Notes under the pieces: model-generated | The model's input: only the letters and a program-made list of their open reading frames with translations | Database searches by the model: none | What the model was told of the DNA's origin: nothing | NCBI GenBank assembly: GCA_020249435.1 | Contig: JADCFQ010000021.1 | Coordinates: forward strand, 23,944 to 87,943 | DNA from: Roseomonas sp. | GTDB lineage: Bacteria > Pseudomonadota > Alphaproteobacteria > Acetobacterales > Acetobacteraceae | DNA: 64,000 nt | Direction: 5' to 3' | Shown: one piece after another, positions 50,678 to 59,182 of the stretch | Position numbering within the stretch: the first letter of the stretch is position 1 | Layout: each line of letters opens with the position of its first letter | Translations under genes and position numbers: made by a program

Positions 50678-51688
50678 TCAGGCAATGAAGGCACTCGGCT
50701 TGCGCGCGAAATTATGATGGCCTTCCACATAGCGCACGGTGCCGGATTTGGACCGCATGACGATGGAATGCGTATAGGCGCCCCCGGCAAAGCGCCGCAC
50801 ACCGCGCAGCATGGCGCCACTGGTCACACCCGTCGCGGCAAACATCACATCGCCCTTGGCCATTTCCTCAACGCTGTATTTGCGATTGGGATCGGTAATG
50901 CCCATGGCCCGCGCGCGCGCGACCTGATCCTCATTCTCAAACATCAGCCGGCCTTGCATCTGCCCGCCAATGCAGCGCAAGGCCGCTGCCGCCAACACAC
51001 CCTCGGGCGCGCCGCCCGAGCCCATATAGATGTCCACGCCCGCTTCGGGTTGGCTGACCGCAATAACGCCGGAGACATCGCCATCACCCAGCAGCATGAT
51101 GCGCGCACCAGCCGCACGGCAGGCGCGGATCATTTCCTTATGCCGGTCGCGGTCCAGCGTGCAGACCATCAGATCGCCAATGTCGCATTTCTTGGCGCGC
51201 GCCAATTCGCGCAAATTCTCCTCAGGCTTCGCGTCCAAATCCACAATGCCTTCCGGCAGGCCAGGCCCGATCGCGAGCTTATCCATGTAGATATCGGGCG
51301 CATGCAAAAACCCGCCCTTTTCCGCCAGCGCGACGGTGGCAATCGCATTCGGCCCGCCCTTGGCGGTGATGGAGGTGCCCTCCAGCGGGTCCACCGCAAT
51401 ATCCACTTCCGGCCCGCCGCCGGCCTTGGCGTAAAGCCCGACCTTTTCGCCGATATAGAGCATCGGCGCCTCATCCATCTCGCCCTCGCCGATCACGACC
51501 GTGCCGGTGATGGCAACCGTATCAAAAGCCTTGCGCATGGCTTCCACGGCGGCGCCATCGGCAGCGTTCTTGTCACCCCGGCCAATCCAGCGGGAAGCCG
51601 CCAGCGCCGCTGCTTCCGTCACGCGCACCAATTCAAGCGCCAGGTTGCGATCAACCACCAGGCCGGGCGAGGGGGCGGGTTTGGACAT
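50678..51688 (-). CDS. glpX: Class II fructose-1,6-bisphosphatase
   Basis: GlpX hydrolyses fructose-1,6-bisphosphate in gluconeogenesis. The protein is 336 aa. Family motifs are KNAADGAAVEAMRKAF near residue 40, VVIGEGEMDEAPMLYIGE near residue 65, and the metal/phosphate motif DPLEGTSITAKGGPNAIA near residue 100. GSGGAPEGVLAAAALRCIGG is near residue 230. It is the first gene of the glpX-recJ pair; in several alphaproteobacteria a homoserine dehydrogenase precedes this pair, but not here. Confidence 0.95.
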   Translation of the reverse strand: MSKPAPSPGLVVDRNLALELVRVTEAAALAASRWIGRGDKNAADGAAVEAMRKAFDTVAITGTVVIGEGEMDEAPMLYIGEKVGLYAKAGGGPEVDIAVDPLEGTSITAKGGPNAIATVALAEKGGFLHAPDIYMDKLAIGPGLPEGIVDLDAKPEENLRELARAKKCDIGDLMVCTLDRDRHKEMIRACRAAGARIMLLGDGDVSGVIAVSQPEAGVDIYMGSGGAPEGVLAAAALRCIGGQMQGRLMFENEDQVARARAMGITDPNRKYSVEEMAKGDVMFAATGVTSGAMLRGVRRFAGGAYTHSIVMRSKSGTVRYVEGHHNFARKPSAFIA

Positions 51689-51748
51689 GGGCGGGGGTCT
51701 CCGATTCGTTCAGGCAGGATTTAGCATGGCGTGGGGCAAAACGCGGCC

Positions 51749-52792
51749 TCAGGCAGAGGCTTCCACCAGGAAGCCCTGCACCGCCTGAAACAGCGCGCCG
51801 CGATTGCGTTCCATCACAATCGTATGCGTGCCATCGCCGAGCACCACCAGGCGCTTGCCGGGGCTATTCGTCAGCAGCGGAAAAATCGCGAGCGCCATGC
51901 TGGGCGGCGTATCGCGGTCCCATTCCGCCACCACCAACAAGGTGGGTGCGGTGACCTTGGCCGGGTCCCAGAAGGGCCGGCCGGCCTGCGCATATTCCCG
52001 GCTATCCAGCAGCACGCCATTCGGCGCGCGCAGTGTCTGCGGATTGCGTCGCATGCCTTCCGGATCGGTCGCCCAAGTCACGCCGGCCCAATGTTCAAAC
52101 CAGCCGGGCGGGATCAACCCCGCGCGCTTGGCTTCCGGCACGCCTGTCATCCAACGTTCCCGCGCCTGCGCCTGCGTCACGGTGCGATAGGCGCCAAGCG
52201 TCGCAGCGGTGGCGCCACCAGCCAAGCTCGGCCCATCGCGCAGCCAGGGCGGCGCGAATAGCACCAGGCGTTCCACCAAGGCAGGGTTATCGGCGGCAAA
52301 ACGCCCCATCAGCGTGCTGCCCCAGGACCAGCCGATATGCACCAGCTTCGCGACATTGCGCCTTTCGCGAATGAAGGCGGCAGCGGTGCCGATATCCTTC
52401 ACCGCCGTCTCACCACGCACGATGGGCGGATTGGCCTCTGGCGGTTGGCTCATTTCCGGCGGGCGCGTGCTGCGGCCATAGCCGCGAATATCCAGGCACC
52501 ACACGTCAAACCCTTGGCCGGCGATGTAATCCATCCAGGACAAGCCACCCAAGGGCAGATCGAAGGCCGTATGCGCCGGATAGGTCGCGCCATGGACAAA
52601 AATCACCGTCCGCGCCGGGGAAAAGCTCGTCAGGTTTTCCGGGCGCTTGTTGCGGAGAAACAGCTCAATCCCCGCATCGCCGGCGGGGATCATGAATTCC
52701 TCGGTCACCAGCGCTGGCTGGGCCTGGGCGGTGGTGGCAGAGGCAAGCAACGGCGCGGCCAAGGGCGCGGCCAGCATGGTGCGTCTATTCAT
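51749..52792 (-). CDS. Exported alpha/beta hydrolase
   Basis: This 347 aa protein has a signal-like N-terminus with RR (MNRRTMLAAPLAAPLLASATTAQAQ), so export through Tat or Sec is likely. The alpha/beta-hydrolase core has the oxyanion region VIFVHGATYPAH near residue 65, the nucleophile elbow GWSWGSTLMG near residue 155, and the catalytic His in GDGTHTIVMERN near residue 325. An acidic residue is in VVAEWDRDTPPSM. The substrate cannot be assigned. It lies 60 bases upstream of glpX on the same strand. Confidence 0.87.
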   Translation of the reverse strand: MNRRTMLAAPLAAPLLASATTAQAQPALVTEEFMIPAGDAGIELFLRNKRPENLTSFSPARTVIFVHGATYPAHTAFDLPLGGLSWMDYIAGQGFDVWCLDIRGYGRSTRPPEMSQPPEANPPIVRGETAVKDIGTAAAFIRERRNVAKLVHIGWSWGSTLMGRFAADNPALVERLVLFAPPWLRDGPSLAGGATAATLGAYRTVTQAQARERWMTGVPEAKRAGLIPPGWFEHWAGVTWATDPEGMRRNPQTLRAPNGVLLDSREYAQAGRPFWDPAKVTAPTLLVVAEWDRDTPPSMALAIFPLLTNSPGKRLVVLGDGTHTIVMERNRGALFQAVQGFLVEASA

Positions 52793-52855
52793 CGGAAACC
52801 CCCTGTCTTTTGCCGCTTATATAACCCTGGACCGCCGGAAAATCAGCCTGCCCGA

Positions 52856-53866
52856 TCAATCCGATTCGGGCGGGATGACATTGGTGTTCAGCCCTTCCAC
52901 CAGCACATCGCGCATGGTCTCCGCACTTTTCAGGCGAATATCATCCCAGGCTTGCGGCGTATGGAAGGCGATATGCGGCGTGATGATCAGCCGGCCCGCG
53001 AGCCATTCTTCCTTGTTGCGATAGGCTTGCAGCAGTGACGGCACGGGGTCCACCGGCGGTTCCACCGGGATCACATCCAGACCCGCCGCCGCCACATGCC
53101 CATCGCGCAACACACGCTCCAAAGCATCAATATCCAGAATGGGGCCGCGCGCGGTATTTACCACCACGGCGTCCTTGGGGAGCAAGCGCAATTCACGCTC
53201 CCCAATCAAACCCCGCGTTTTGCGCGTGAGGGGACAATGGATCGAAAGCACATCCGCTTGCGATAGCATTTCATCCATGGTCCGGCAGCGCGTGACACCA
53301 ATGGCGCGGTCTGACCCATTGGGCAAAGCGGGGTCATAAAACACCACGCGATAGCCAAGCGCCTTGGCGCGCAGGGCGGCGGCAGTGCCAATGCGCCCAA
53401 GGCCCAGAATGCCGAAGGTCTGCACATCCTGCCGTCGCACCGCCGGGTGCGGCATGACCGCCCATTTCGCAGGCGTCGGGCCGCGCTGCGTGTCGTGATA
53501 AAGGGTCAGGCCGCGCCGCAAGCCGAGTGCCAGCAGCACCGCGAATTCCGCCACTTCCTGCGTGCCGTAATCCGGCACATTGCAGACCTTGATGCCCCGC
53601 GCCGCGCAGGCTGCGCGATCCACCCTATCATACCCCACCCCCATGCGGATCACGACCTTGAGCTTCGGGAAACGCGCAATCTGATCCGCCGGCACCGCCA
53701 TCCTGAGCGTCATCAGCCCTTCCGCCTGCTGGCAGAGCGCATCGGGCAATTCCGCGAGCGAGGTCTTGCACGCCCCCTGCAGGATGCGCACGCCTGGCCC
53801 CATGATGCGCTGTTCCAAATCCGTCTCGGGATAGAGCCCTTCCGGTTCAAGCACGGTCAATGTCAT
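52856..53866 (-). CDS. D-2-hydroxyacid dehydrogenase, CtBP-like
   Basis: This 336 aa NAD-dependent dehydrogenase acts on 2-hydroxy acids of unknown identity. The cofactor loop is FGILGLGRIGTAAALRAKALGY near residue 150. The catalytic Arg is in VNTARGPILDIDALE near residue 235, the Glu in VIPVEPPVDPVP near 265, and the His in ITPHIAFHTP near 295. The ATG at 53866 has AAGGGA about eight bases ahead. The open frame to 54559 overlaps an oppositely oriented gene and is not real. The pair of starts with the SDR at 53975 is divergent. Confidence 0.9.
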   Translation of the reverse strand: MTLTVLEPEGLYPETDLEQRIMGPGVRILQGACKTSLAELPDALCQQAEGLMTLRMAVPADQIARFPKLKVVIRMGVGYDRVDRAACAARGIKVCNVPDYGTQEVAEFAVLLALGLRRGLTLYHDTQRGPTPAKWAVMPHPAVRRQDVQTFGILGLGRIGTAAALRAKALGYRVVFYDPALPNGSDRAIGVTRCRTMDEMLSQADVLSIHCPLTRKTRGLIGERELRLLPKDAVVVNTARGPILDIDALERVLRDGHVAAAGLDVIPVEPPVDPVPSLLQAYRNKEEWLAGRLIITPHIAFHTPQAWDDIRLKSAETMRDVLVEGLNTNVIPPESD

Positions 53867-53974
53867 CTGGCATTCCCTTGGATGAGTGATTGCGGGGCAG
53901 GATGGGGCGGGCAGGCGGGGCTGGCAATGGCGCCGCGCTGGCCTATCCTTGGGCCTCAGACAGGGAGCGGGAAC

Positions 53975-54724
53975 ATGGCGGCAAGACGCATTCTGATTAC
54001 CGGGGCAGCCAGCGGCATTGGCGCTGCCACCGCCCGCGCCTTCGCCGCGCCAGGCGTCGCGCTGATGCTGCACACCAGGGCCAATCGCGAAGCCCTGGCG
54101 CGCGTGGCCGCCGCCGCGCGGGAGAAGGGCGCGACTGTCACCGAAGCCTTCGCCGATTTCACCGAAGCCGAAGCGCCAGGGCGGCTGGTGGCGGAAAGTG
54201 TCGCGGCACTCGGCGGGCTGGATGTCGTGGTGGCCAATGCCGGCTTTGCTGATCGCACGCCTATCGCAACCCTCACCGATGCCGGCTTCGCCAAAAGCCA
54301 TGAGGCGATTACCTTCAGCCTGCTGCGCCTTGCCCGCGCTGCCGCGCCGCATCTGGCCGCCGGAGACAATCCGCGACTGATTGCGGTTTCTTCCTTTGTG
54401 GCGCACCTGTTTCGCAATGATGTTACCACCTTCCCGGCCTCGGCCGCCGCCAAGGCCGCGGTGGAAGCGCTGGTCCGCGCGCTCGCCATTGAATGGGCGC
54501 CGACAGTCACGGTGAATGCAGTGGTGCCTGGCTATACGCGCAAAGACCCTGGCGCCCATGCCGCGTTATCGGCGGCGCAATGGGAGGAGATTATCGCGCG
54601 CATTCCTCTGAAGCGCCTTGGCACGCCCGATGATGTGGCAGCGACCATCGCTTTTCTTGCCTCATCGGGCGCGGGCTACATCACCGGGCAATCCATCCAT
54701 GTCAGCGGCGGCGTGGTGATGTGA
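53975..54724 (+). CDS. SDR-family protein lacking the catalytic Tyr
   Basis: This 249 aa protein has the short-chain dehydrogenase fold: cofactor motif ITGAASGIGAATARAF (residues about 8-23), VVANAG near residue 87, IAVSSFVAH near residue 130, and the C-terminal GYITGQSIHVSGGVVM. The YxxxK motif is replaced: the Lys in FPASAAAKAAVEAL is present, but four residues before it there is Ser, not Tyr. I read the codons directly (TCG GCC GCC GCC AAG). It may be catalytically altered or a binding protein. Its stop overlaps the ATG of the WD40-cytochrome gene by one base (TGATG). A GGGAGCGG motif precedes the ATG. Confidence 0.86.
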   Translation: MAARRILITGAASGIGAATARAFAAPGVALMLHTRANREALARVAAAAREKGATVTEAFADFTEAEAPGRLVAESVAALGGLDVVVANAGFADRTPIATLTDAGFAKSHEAITFSLLRLARAAAPHLAAGDNPRLIAVSSFVAHLFRNDVTTFPASAAAKAAVEALVRALAIEWAPTVTVNAVVPGYTRKDPGAHAALSAAQWEEIIARIPLKRLGTPDDVAATIAFLASSGAGYITGQSIHVSGGVVM

Positions 54725-55983
54725 TGCGGCGCCTTGTGCTTGCCCTGTGGTTGCTGCTTTCCGCACCCGCCCTGGCGCAGGATTTGTCGGGGCATGGCGG
54801 CCCCGTGCGCGCGGTTTTGCCCCTGCCCGATGGGCAGCACATTGTCTCCGCCGGCTTCGATCACGCTGTGATCCTGTGGGATGCGCGGGCTGGGCAGGCA
54901 CGCGCGGTGGCGCGCTGGCATCGCGGCAGCGTCAATGCGCTTGCGCTGCTGCCTGATGGGCGCATTGCCAGCGCCGGCGAAGGCGGGCGCATCGCGCTTT
55001 GGGCGCCGGGGCTTGGTGCAACCCCTGCCCAAATCCTGGAAGGGCATAGCGGGCAGATTGCAGGGCTTGCCGCGCATGGCGGGTTTTTGGCGTCAGCCGC
55101 CTGGGATGGCGCGGTGCGTCTTTGGAATCTTGCCGATGGCAGCGCGCAAGTGCTGGAAGGGCATCGCGGCCTGGTCAATGCTGTCGCCTTCCGCCCCGAT
55201 GGCGCGCTGATCAGCGCGGGCTTTGATGGCACCATCCGCCTCTGGTCCGCCGATGGCAGCAACCAGATCATCGCCGAAGCCGGCCTGCCGCTGAATGCCC
55301 TTGTGGCTCTGCCTGACGGAGGCCTCGCCGCCGGTGGTGTGGATGGCGTGTTGCGCCTGATCACCCGCAATGGCGCCATGCGCGAAGTGGAGGCAGGCGC
55401 CCGGCCCATCGTTGCCCTCAGCCTTGATGGCGCGGGCGGGCGGCTCGCGGTCGCGTCCCTTGGTGGCAATGTGACGATCTGGGGCGTGGAGACAGCGCGC
55501 CTGATGCACACGCTGGAAGGCCCTGGCCTGCCGGTTTGGTCTGTGGCCTTCGCCCCGGATGGGCGGCTGCTTTGGACCGGCGGCGCTGACCGGCAAGTGC
55601 GCCGCTGGAATGCGCTGAGTGGCCGCGCCATCGGCCCCATCGCCGCCCCCGCCACCACCGACCTGCCACCAGGCCTGGATGCGCATGGCGCGCAAGTGTT
55701 TCGCGCCTGCAGCGCTTGCCATGCCCTGACCGCCGAGGCCGGCCCCATGGCCGGGCCGCATCTGCATGGTGTTTTCGGCCGCCGCATGGGGTCCCTACCC
55801 GGCTATGCCTATTCGGAACGCCTCGCACGCGGCGATATCATTTGGGACGCAACCACCATCGGCGATCTGTTCACGCGCGGGCCGGATGTGGTGACACCGG
55901 GGACGAAAATGCCGGTGCAGCGCGTGGATAATGCCGAGGATTTGGCGGCGCTACTGCGGTTTTTGGAGCAGGCGACGAAGTAG
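54724..55983 (+). CDS. Exported WD40-repeat protein fused to cytochrome c
   Basis: This 419 aa protein has a signal peptide (RRLVLALWLLLSAPALAQ), then about seven WD40 blades (residues about 20-310; for example LSGHGGPVRAVLPLPDGQ with VILWDARAG, LEGHRGLVNAVAFRPDG with IRLWSADG). A class I cytochrome c domain follows at about 325-415. The haem motif is CSACH near residue 331 and the probable axial Met is in PGTKMPVQRV near residue 392. It would form a periplasmic propeller carrying an electron-transfer domain. A GTG one codon earlier (54721) overlaps the SDR stop. The partner is unknown; the overlap with the SDR suggests shared translation. Confidence 0.9.
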   Translation: MRRLVLALWLLLSAPALAQDLSGHGGPVRAVLPLPDGQHIVSAGFDHAVILWDARAGQARAVARWHRGSVNALALLPDGRIASAGEGGRIALWAPGLGATPAQILEGHSGQIAGLAAHGGFLASAAWDGAVRLWNLADGSAQVLEGHRGLVNAVAFRPDGALISAGFDGTIRLWSADGSNQIIAEAGLPLNALVALPDGGLAAGGVDGVLRLITRNGAMREVEAGARPIVALSLDGAGGRLAVASLGGNVTIWGVETARLMHTLEGPGLPVWSVAFAPDGRLLWTGGADRQVRRWNALSGRAIGPIAAPATTDLPPGLDAHGAQVFRACSACHALTAEAGPMAGPHLHGVFGRRMGSLPGYAYSERLARGDIIWDATTIGDLFTRGPDVVTPGTKMPVQRVDNAEDLAALLRFLEQATK

Positions 55984-56014
55984 AAACGCGGGAAAACTGG
56001 GAGCGCCCCAAACC

Positions 56015-56815
56015 TTAAGACGCCAGAAACCGCAACACAGCCGCATTGAAATCAGCCGGATTATCCGCCTGCACACTATGCGCGGCGCGCGCAATCGTCA
56101 CACGCTTTGCATTGGGCATCACGCCTTCCAGCGCATCCAGAATGCGCCCGAATTGCGGTTGGGATTGATCACCCCCCACAAGCAGCGTGCGCGTCGTGAT
56201 CCCCGCTGCCTCAGCCCGTGCATAGGGCTTGCGCTGTTCCTTGATCTGCCCAAGCAAGGTCGTTGCATTGTCGCGATTGACGGTCTTGCGCGCCTCAGAC
56301 CGCTTGGCCCAGGCACCCGGCCCGCCGGTATGCTCGGCAACAACCGTCAGGCCTTCTTCCACCTTGCCCTCGGCGATCAGGGCGGCGCCACGCGCAAAGG
56401 CGGATGCCTGATTGCCCGCAGGCGGTGCGCCGCCCAGGCTTTCATCCAATTCGCCACCTGGTTCCAGCAAGACAACCGATGCCAATAATTCCGGATGATG
56501 CTGCGCCACGCGAAAGGCGATATGCCCGCCGCGCGAATGGCCGATCAAATGGACCCTCCCCTTGCCGAGCGCGCGAATGAAGCCCGCCACATCCGCCGTA
56601 TGGCGCGCAATGGTGAAATCTCCATCCTCACGCCATTTGTCGGGCCAGCAATGGCGCAGGCTGATGGCGATGGCGTGATATTGCGCACCAAAAGCTTCCA
56701 TCTGCCCGGCAAAGGAACGCTGATCACCCAGCGTGCCATGCACCATCACCACCGGCGTGCCGCTGCCAGCTTCGGCATAGGCAATCGGATAACCATCAAC
56801 GCTCAATGTCGGCAT
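56015..56815 (-). CDS. Alpha/beta hydrolase
   Basis: This 266 aa cytoplasmic-type hydrolase starts at the ATG at 56815, with AGGGAGAG six bases ahead; a GTG one codon earlier is also open. The core motifs are VVMVHGTLGDQRSF near residue 23, the nucleophile GHSRGGHIAF near residue 94, and the catalytic His in IARAAHSVQADNP near residue 245. An RxHCWPD segment follows the third strand. The substrate is unknown. It lies 10 bases after pdxJ and is probably last in the ACT-pdxA-pdxJ operon. Confidence 0.87.
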   Translation of the reverse strand: MPTLSVDGYPIAYAEAGSGTPVVMVHGTLGDQRSFAGQMEAFGAQYHAIAISLRHCWPDKWREDGDFTIARHTADVAGFIRALGKGRVHLIGHSRGGHIAFRVAQHHPELLASVVLLEPGGELDESLGGAPPAGNQASAFARGAALIAEGKVEEGLTVVAEHTGGPGAWAKRSEARKTVNRDNATTLLGQIKEQRKPYARAEAAGITTRTLLVGGDQSQPQFGRILDALEGVMPNAKRVTIARAAHSVQADNPADFNAAVLRFLAS

Positions 56816-56825
56816 CACACTCTCC

Positions 56826-57557
56826 CTATGCCTGCCGCGCCGCGGCGATCAGCGCCTTGAAGCGCCGCACCACGACGGGCAGACCTTCAAACACGCTCTG
56901 CGAAATCAGGAAATGGCCGATGGAGATTTCCGTCACCTCCTCCATCCGCGCAATGTCACTTACCGTGTCATAACTCAGCCCATGCCCGGCATGGCAGAGC
57001 AAACCCGCGCGCCGCGCCGCCGCAACACCTGCCTGCAAGCGCGCCAATTGCCTGGGCCTGTCGGCTACCGGCCCTTCGGCATAGGTACCCGTATGCAATT
57101 CAATCGCCAGTGCGCCAATTGCCGCAGCCGCTTCGATCTGTGCTGCATCGGCTTCAATGAAGATGGAGACGCGCACATCGGCCGCCCGCAGCCGAGCCAC
57201 GGCTTCGCGCAAAAACGGCCCGGCGCGCAGCACATCAAGCCCGCCTTCCGTTGTCAGCTCCGCACGTTTTTCCGGCACAAGGCAGCAATAGGGCGGGCGA
57301 ATACGCTCAGCGAAGGCAACCATTTCCTCGGTCGCCGCCATTTCGAAATTCATCGGCGCCGCGATCTCGGCGCGAATACGCTCCAAATCGCGGTCCTTGA
57401 TGTGGCGGCGATCTTCACGAAGATGCACGGTAATGCCATCCGCACCCGCTTCAATGGCGATGCGTGAAGCCTCCACCGGGCAAGGATGCGTCCCACCGCG
57501 CGCATTGCGCAGTGTCGCCACATGATCAACATTCACCGATAGGTCGAGATGCTTCAC
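56826..57557 (-). CDS. pdxJ: Pyridoxine 5'-phosphate synthase
   Basis: PdxJ condenses 1-deoxyxylulose-5-phosphate with 3-amino-2-oxopropyl phosphate to make pyridoxine phosphate. The protein is 243 aa. Family motifs are [17 protein letters not shown] at the N-terminus, [16 protein letters not shown] near residue 40, and [25 protein letters not shown] near residue 195. It starts inside the pdxA stop (ATGA overlap, 57554-57557), so the last two dedicated steps of the DXP-dependent vitamin B6 route are coupled. Confidence 0.96.
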   Translation of the reverse strand: MKHLDLSVNVDHVATLRNARGGTHPCPVEASRIAIEAGADGITVHLREDRRHIKDRDLERIRAEIAAPMNFEMAATEEMVAFAERIRPPYCCLVPEKRAELTTEGGLDVLRAGPFLREAVARLRAADVRVSIFIEADAAQIEAAAAIGALAIELHTGTYAEGPVADRPRQLARLQAGVAAARRAGLLCHAGHGLSYDTVSDIARMEEVTEISIGHFLISQSVFEGLPVVVRRFKALIAAARQA

Positions 57558-58525
57558 GCCAAACCTCTTTTTTCAGCAAGCTGCCCAGCCAACCTGATGG
57601 CCGCCATCAGCGAAGCGGGATCGGCCAGCCCCTTGCCCGCAATATCCAAGGCCGTGCCATGGTCGGGGCTGGTGCGGATGATGGAAAGCCCCAACGTCAC
57701 ATTGACGCCACCTGCCATGTCAATCGTCTTGATCGGGATCAGTGCCTGATCGTGATAAAGACAGATCGCCGCGTCATAGCCAGGCCGTGCGAGGGCCGTG
57801 AACATGGTATCGGGCGGCATCGGCCCGCGCGCATCAATCCCTTCCGCACGCAAAGCCGCAATCGCGGGGGCGATGATGTCAATTTCCTCCCGCCCCATGG
57901 TGCCGGCTTCCCCGGCATGAGGGTTCAATCCTGCTATCGCCAGGCGCGGCGCAGCAATGCCGAAATCGCGCTTCAACGCGGCATCCACAATGCGCGTTGT
58001 CTCCTGGATCAATGCCGGGTTCAGCCGCGCAATCGCCTTGGCCAAAGCCTCATGCACCGTCACCGGCACAACGCGGAGTTCCGGGCAAGCCAGCATCATG
58101 ACCGGCGGCACGCCGGTGCCGGCCAATTCGCCGAGGAATTCCGTATGGCCCGGATGCGGAAAGCCGGCGGCTGTCAGGCTTGCCTTCTGGATCGGGTTGG
58201 TCACCACCCCCGCCGCGCGGCCTGATTTGGCGAGCGCCACCGCTTCCTCAATCGCGCCAATCACCGCGCTTGCATGGGCTGGGTTTGGCTTGCCGGGCAC
58301 CACAGGCACGGCCAAGGGCCGATGCAGGATCGGCAGCGCCTGCCCGAAGGCCCCACCCGCTTCCTCAGGCGCGCTGATCCGCGCCACGGGTACGCCGAAA
58401 TCGCGCGTCGCATCGTCAATCAGCGCAAAGCACGGGCCGCTGCCGCGCGAGGCGCGCCAGGCGCCGGCGGTGATTTCCGCGCCGATCCCGGCGGGCTCAC
58501 CCATGGTCAGGATCAGCGGCTTCAT
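57554..58525 (-). CDS. pdxA: 4-hydroxythreonine-4-phosphate dehydrogenase
   Basis: PdxA oxidises 4-phosphohydroxy-threonine, providing the amine substrate for PdxJ. The protein is 323 aa. Motifs are [14 protein letters not shown] at the N-terminus, [24 protein letters not shown] near residue 110, with the metal-binding His, and [24 protein letters not shown] near residue 255. The C-terminal [14 protein letters not shown] is typical. It overlaps pdxJ by four bases and follows the ACT-domain gene by 15. Confidence 0.96.
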   Translation of the reverse strand: MKPLILTMGEPAGIGAEITAGAWRASRGSGPCFALIDDATRDFGVPVARISAPEEAGGAFGQALPILHRPLAVPVVPGKPNPAHASAVIGAIEEAVALAKSGRAAGVVTNPIQKASLTAAGFPHPGHTEFLGELAGTGVPPVMMLACPELRVVPVTVHEALAKAIARLNPALIQETTRIVDAALKRDFGIAAPRLAIAGLNPHAGEAGTMGREEIDIIAPAIAALRAEGIDARGPMPPDTMFTALARPGYDAAICLYHDQALIPIKTIDMAGGVNVTLGLSIIRTSPDHGTALDIAGKGLADPASLMAAIRLAGQLAEKRGLA

Positions 58526-58540
58526 GGGCTTCTTCTAACC

Positions 58541-58813
58541 CTAGGCCCGGCGCGTGGCGAGGCTTTCCGCCGGCGTCACCACCACCCGGTTCACGCCAAT
58601 CACTTGGCCGAGATTGCCCGCGATCAGCGCCGCCATGCCGGGTTCAAGATCCTGGCAGGCGATGGTGATTTCCATTTCCTCAGCCCCTCGGCGGGCTTGG
58701 AAAAAATCAGGGGTCACGTCGCGCTTGGCGAAGGGCTGCAACAACCGCGGCAGCAGGCCGGGGCTCGGTTCGGCGCGCAGATCGAAGCGCGTGGTCAATG
58801 GGCTCGATAGCAT
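58541..58813 (-). CDS. ACT-domain-like small protein
   Basis: This 90 aa protein has an ACT-like pattern: LTTRFDLRAEPSPGLLPRLLQPFAKRDVTPDFFQARR, then EMEITIACQDLEPGMAALIAGNLGQVIGVNRVVV. The arrangement resembles the regulatory subunits of acetolactate synthase and similar amino-acid sensors. It is a single ACT domain with no enzyme attached. It is first in an operon with pdxA and pdxJ, so a link to B6 or amino-acid metabolism is possible. I do not see a good ribosome-binding site before the ATG. Confidence 0.7.
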   Translation of the reverse strand: MLSSPLTTRFDLRAEPSPGLLPRLLQPFAKRDVTPDFFQARRGAEEMEITIACQDLEPGMAALIAGNLGQVIGVNRVVVTPAESLATRRA

Positions 58814-58971
58814 GGCTTGGGTCCGGTTCGGGTTGGCGGGGCAATGCTGGGGCGGCCACCAGATGGGCGCGCAGGCCCAAAGCCCGGCGCCTCAGGCGGC
58901 CGCGGCGGTAATTCGGAAAGAAAGCACCTTCGGAACCATGCGCGGTAGATAGCACATCCAGCGCCCAAGGC

Positions 58972-59007
58972 AAAAAAATACGGCGCGGTTGGGGGGTTCC
59001 GCGCCGT
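58972..59007 (-). terminator. Orphan intrinsic-terminator-like hairpin on the minus strand
   Basis: The minus strand shows a perfect 9-bp stem ACGGCGCGG / CCGCGCCGT (loop about 10 bases), followed by TATTTTTTTG. There is no recognised minus-strand gene upstream: phaB lies on the other strand. It could end an unannotated minus-strand transcript starting between 59040 and 59180, or be a plus-strand structure read the wrong way. Confidence 0.55.
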
Positions 59008-59101
59008 CAGAGTCTCACGTCTAAGGAGGAGAAGCTATCAAACGGGGCGGAAAATCGCGCCGCCCATGCGTTTCTTCTGGCGCAAAATTGCCAAGGCGCT
59101 A

Positions 59102-59115
59102 TTGATTTGGGTCAA
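59102..59115 (+). promoter_or_regulatory. FNR/FixK-like binding site upstream of phaB
   Basis: The sequence TTGATTTGGGTCAA matches the FNR/FixK/Anr consensus TTGAT-N4-ATCAA at nine of ten fixed bases. Its centre is about 74 bases upstream of the phaB ATG. Oxygen-responsive control of polyhydroxybutyrate genes is known in several proteobacteria. The -10 that should go with it is not obvious, and the site could serve a minus-strand transcript instead. Confidence 0.55.
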
Positions 59116-59182
59116 ATAGCGTGAACGGACAGGCTGCCATGGGGCAGCAAGCCCGTCACACAGAATTGAGGAGAGAGTTTTC

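Larger units (their letters stand above)
58814..59182. other. Regulatory region upstream of phaB
   Basis: This 369-base stretch has no convincing protein gene. It holds a minus-strand terminator-like hairpin (58972-59007), a very strong unused ribosome-binding-like motif AAGGAGGAG on the plus strand at about 59022-59030, a second GC-rich inverted repeat (GGGCGG/CCGCCC, about 59045-59065), and an FNR/FixK-like box at 59102-59115. Just before phaB there is a ribosome-binding site GAGGAGAG at about 59170. A short minus-strand frame ending at 59038 (about 25-48 codons) precedes the terminator but is not clearly coding. Confidence 0.6.

Noticed and set aside
53867..54559. N-terminal extension of the hydroxyacid dehydrogenase
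   Set aside because: It runs antisense through the SDR gene, and the family N-terminus and ribosome-binding site are at 53866.
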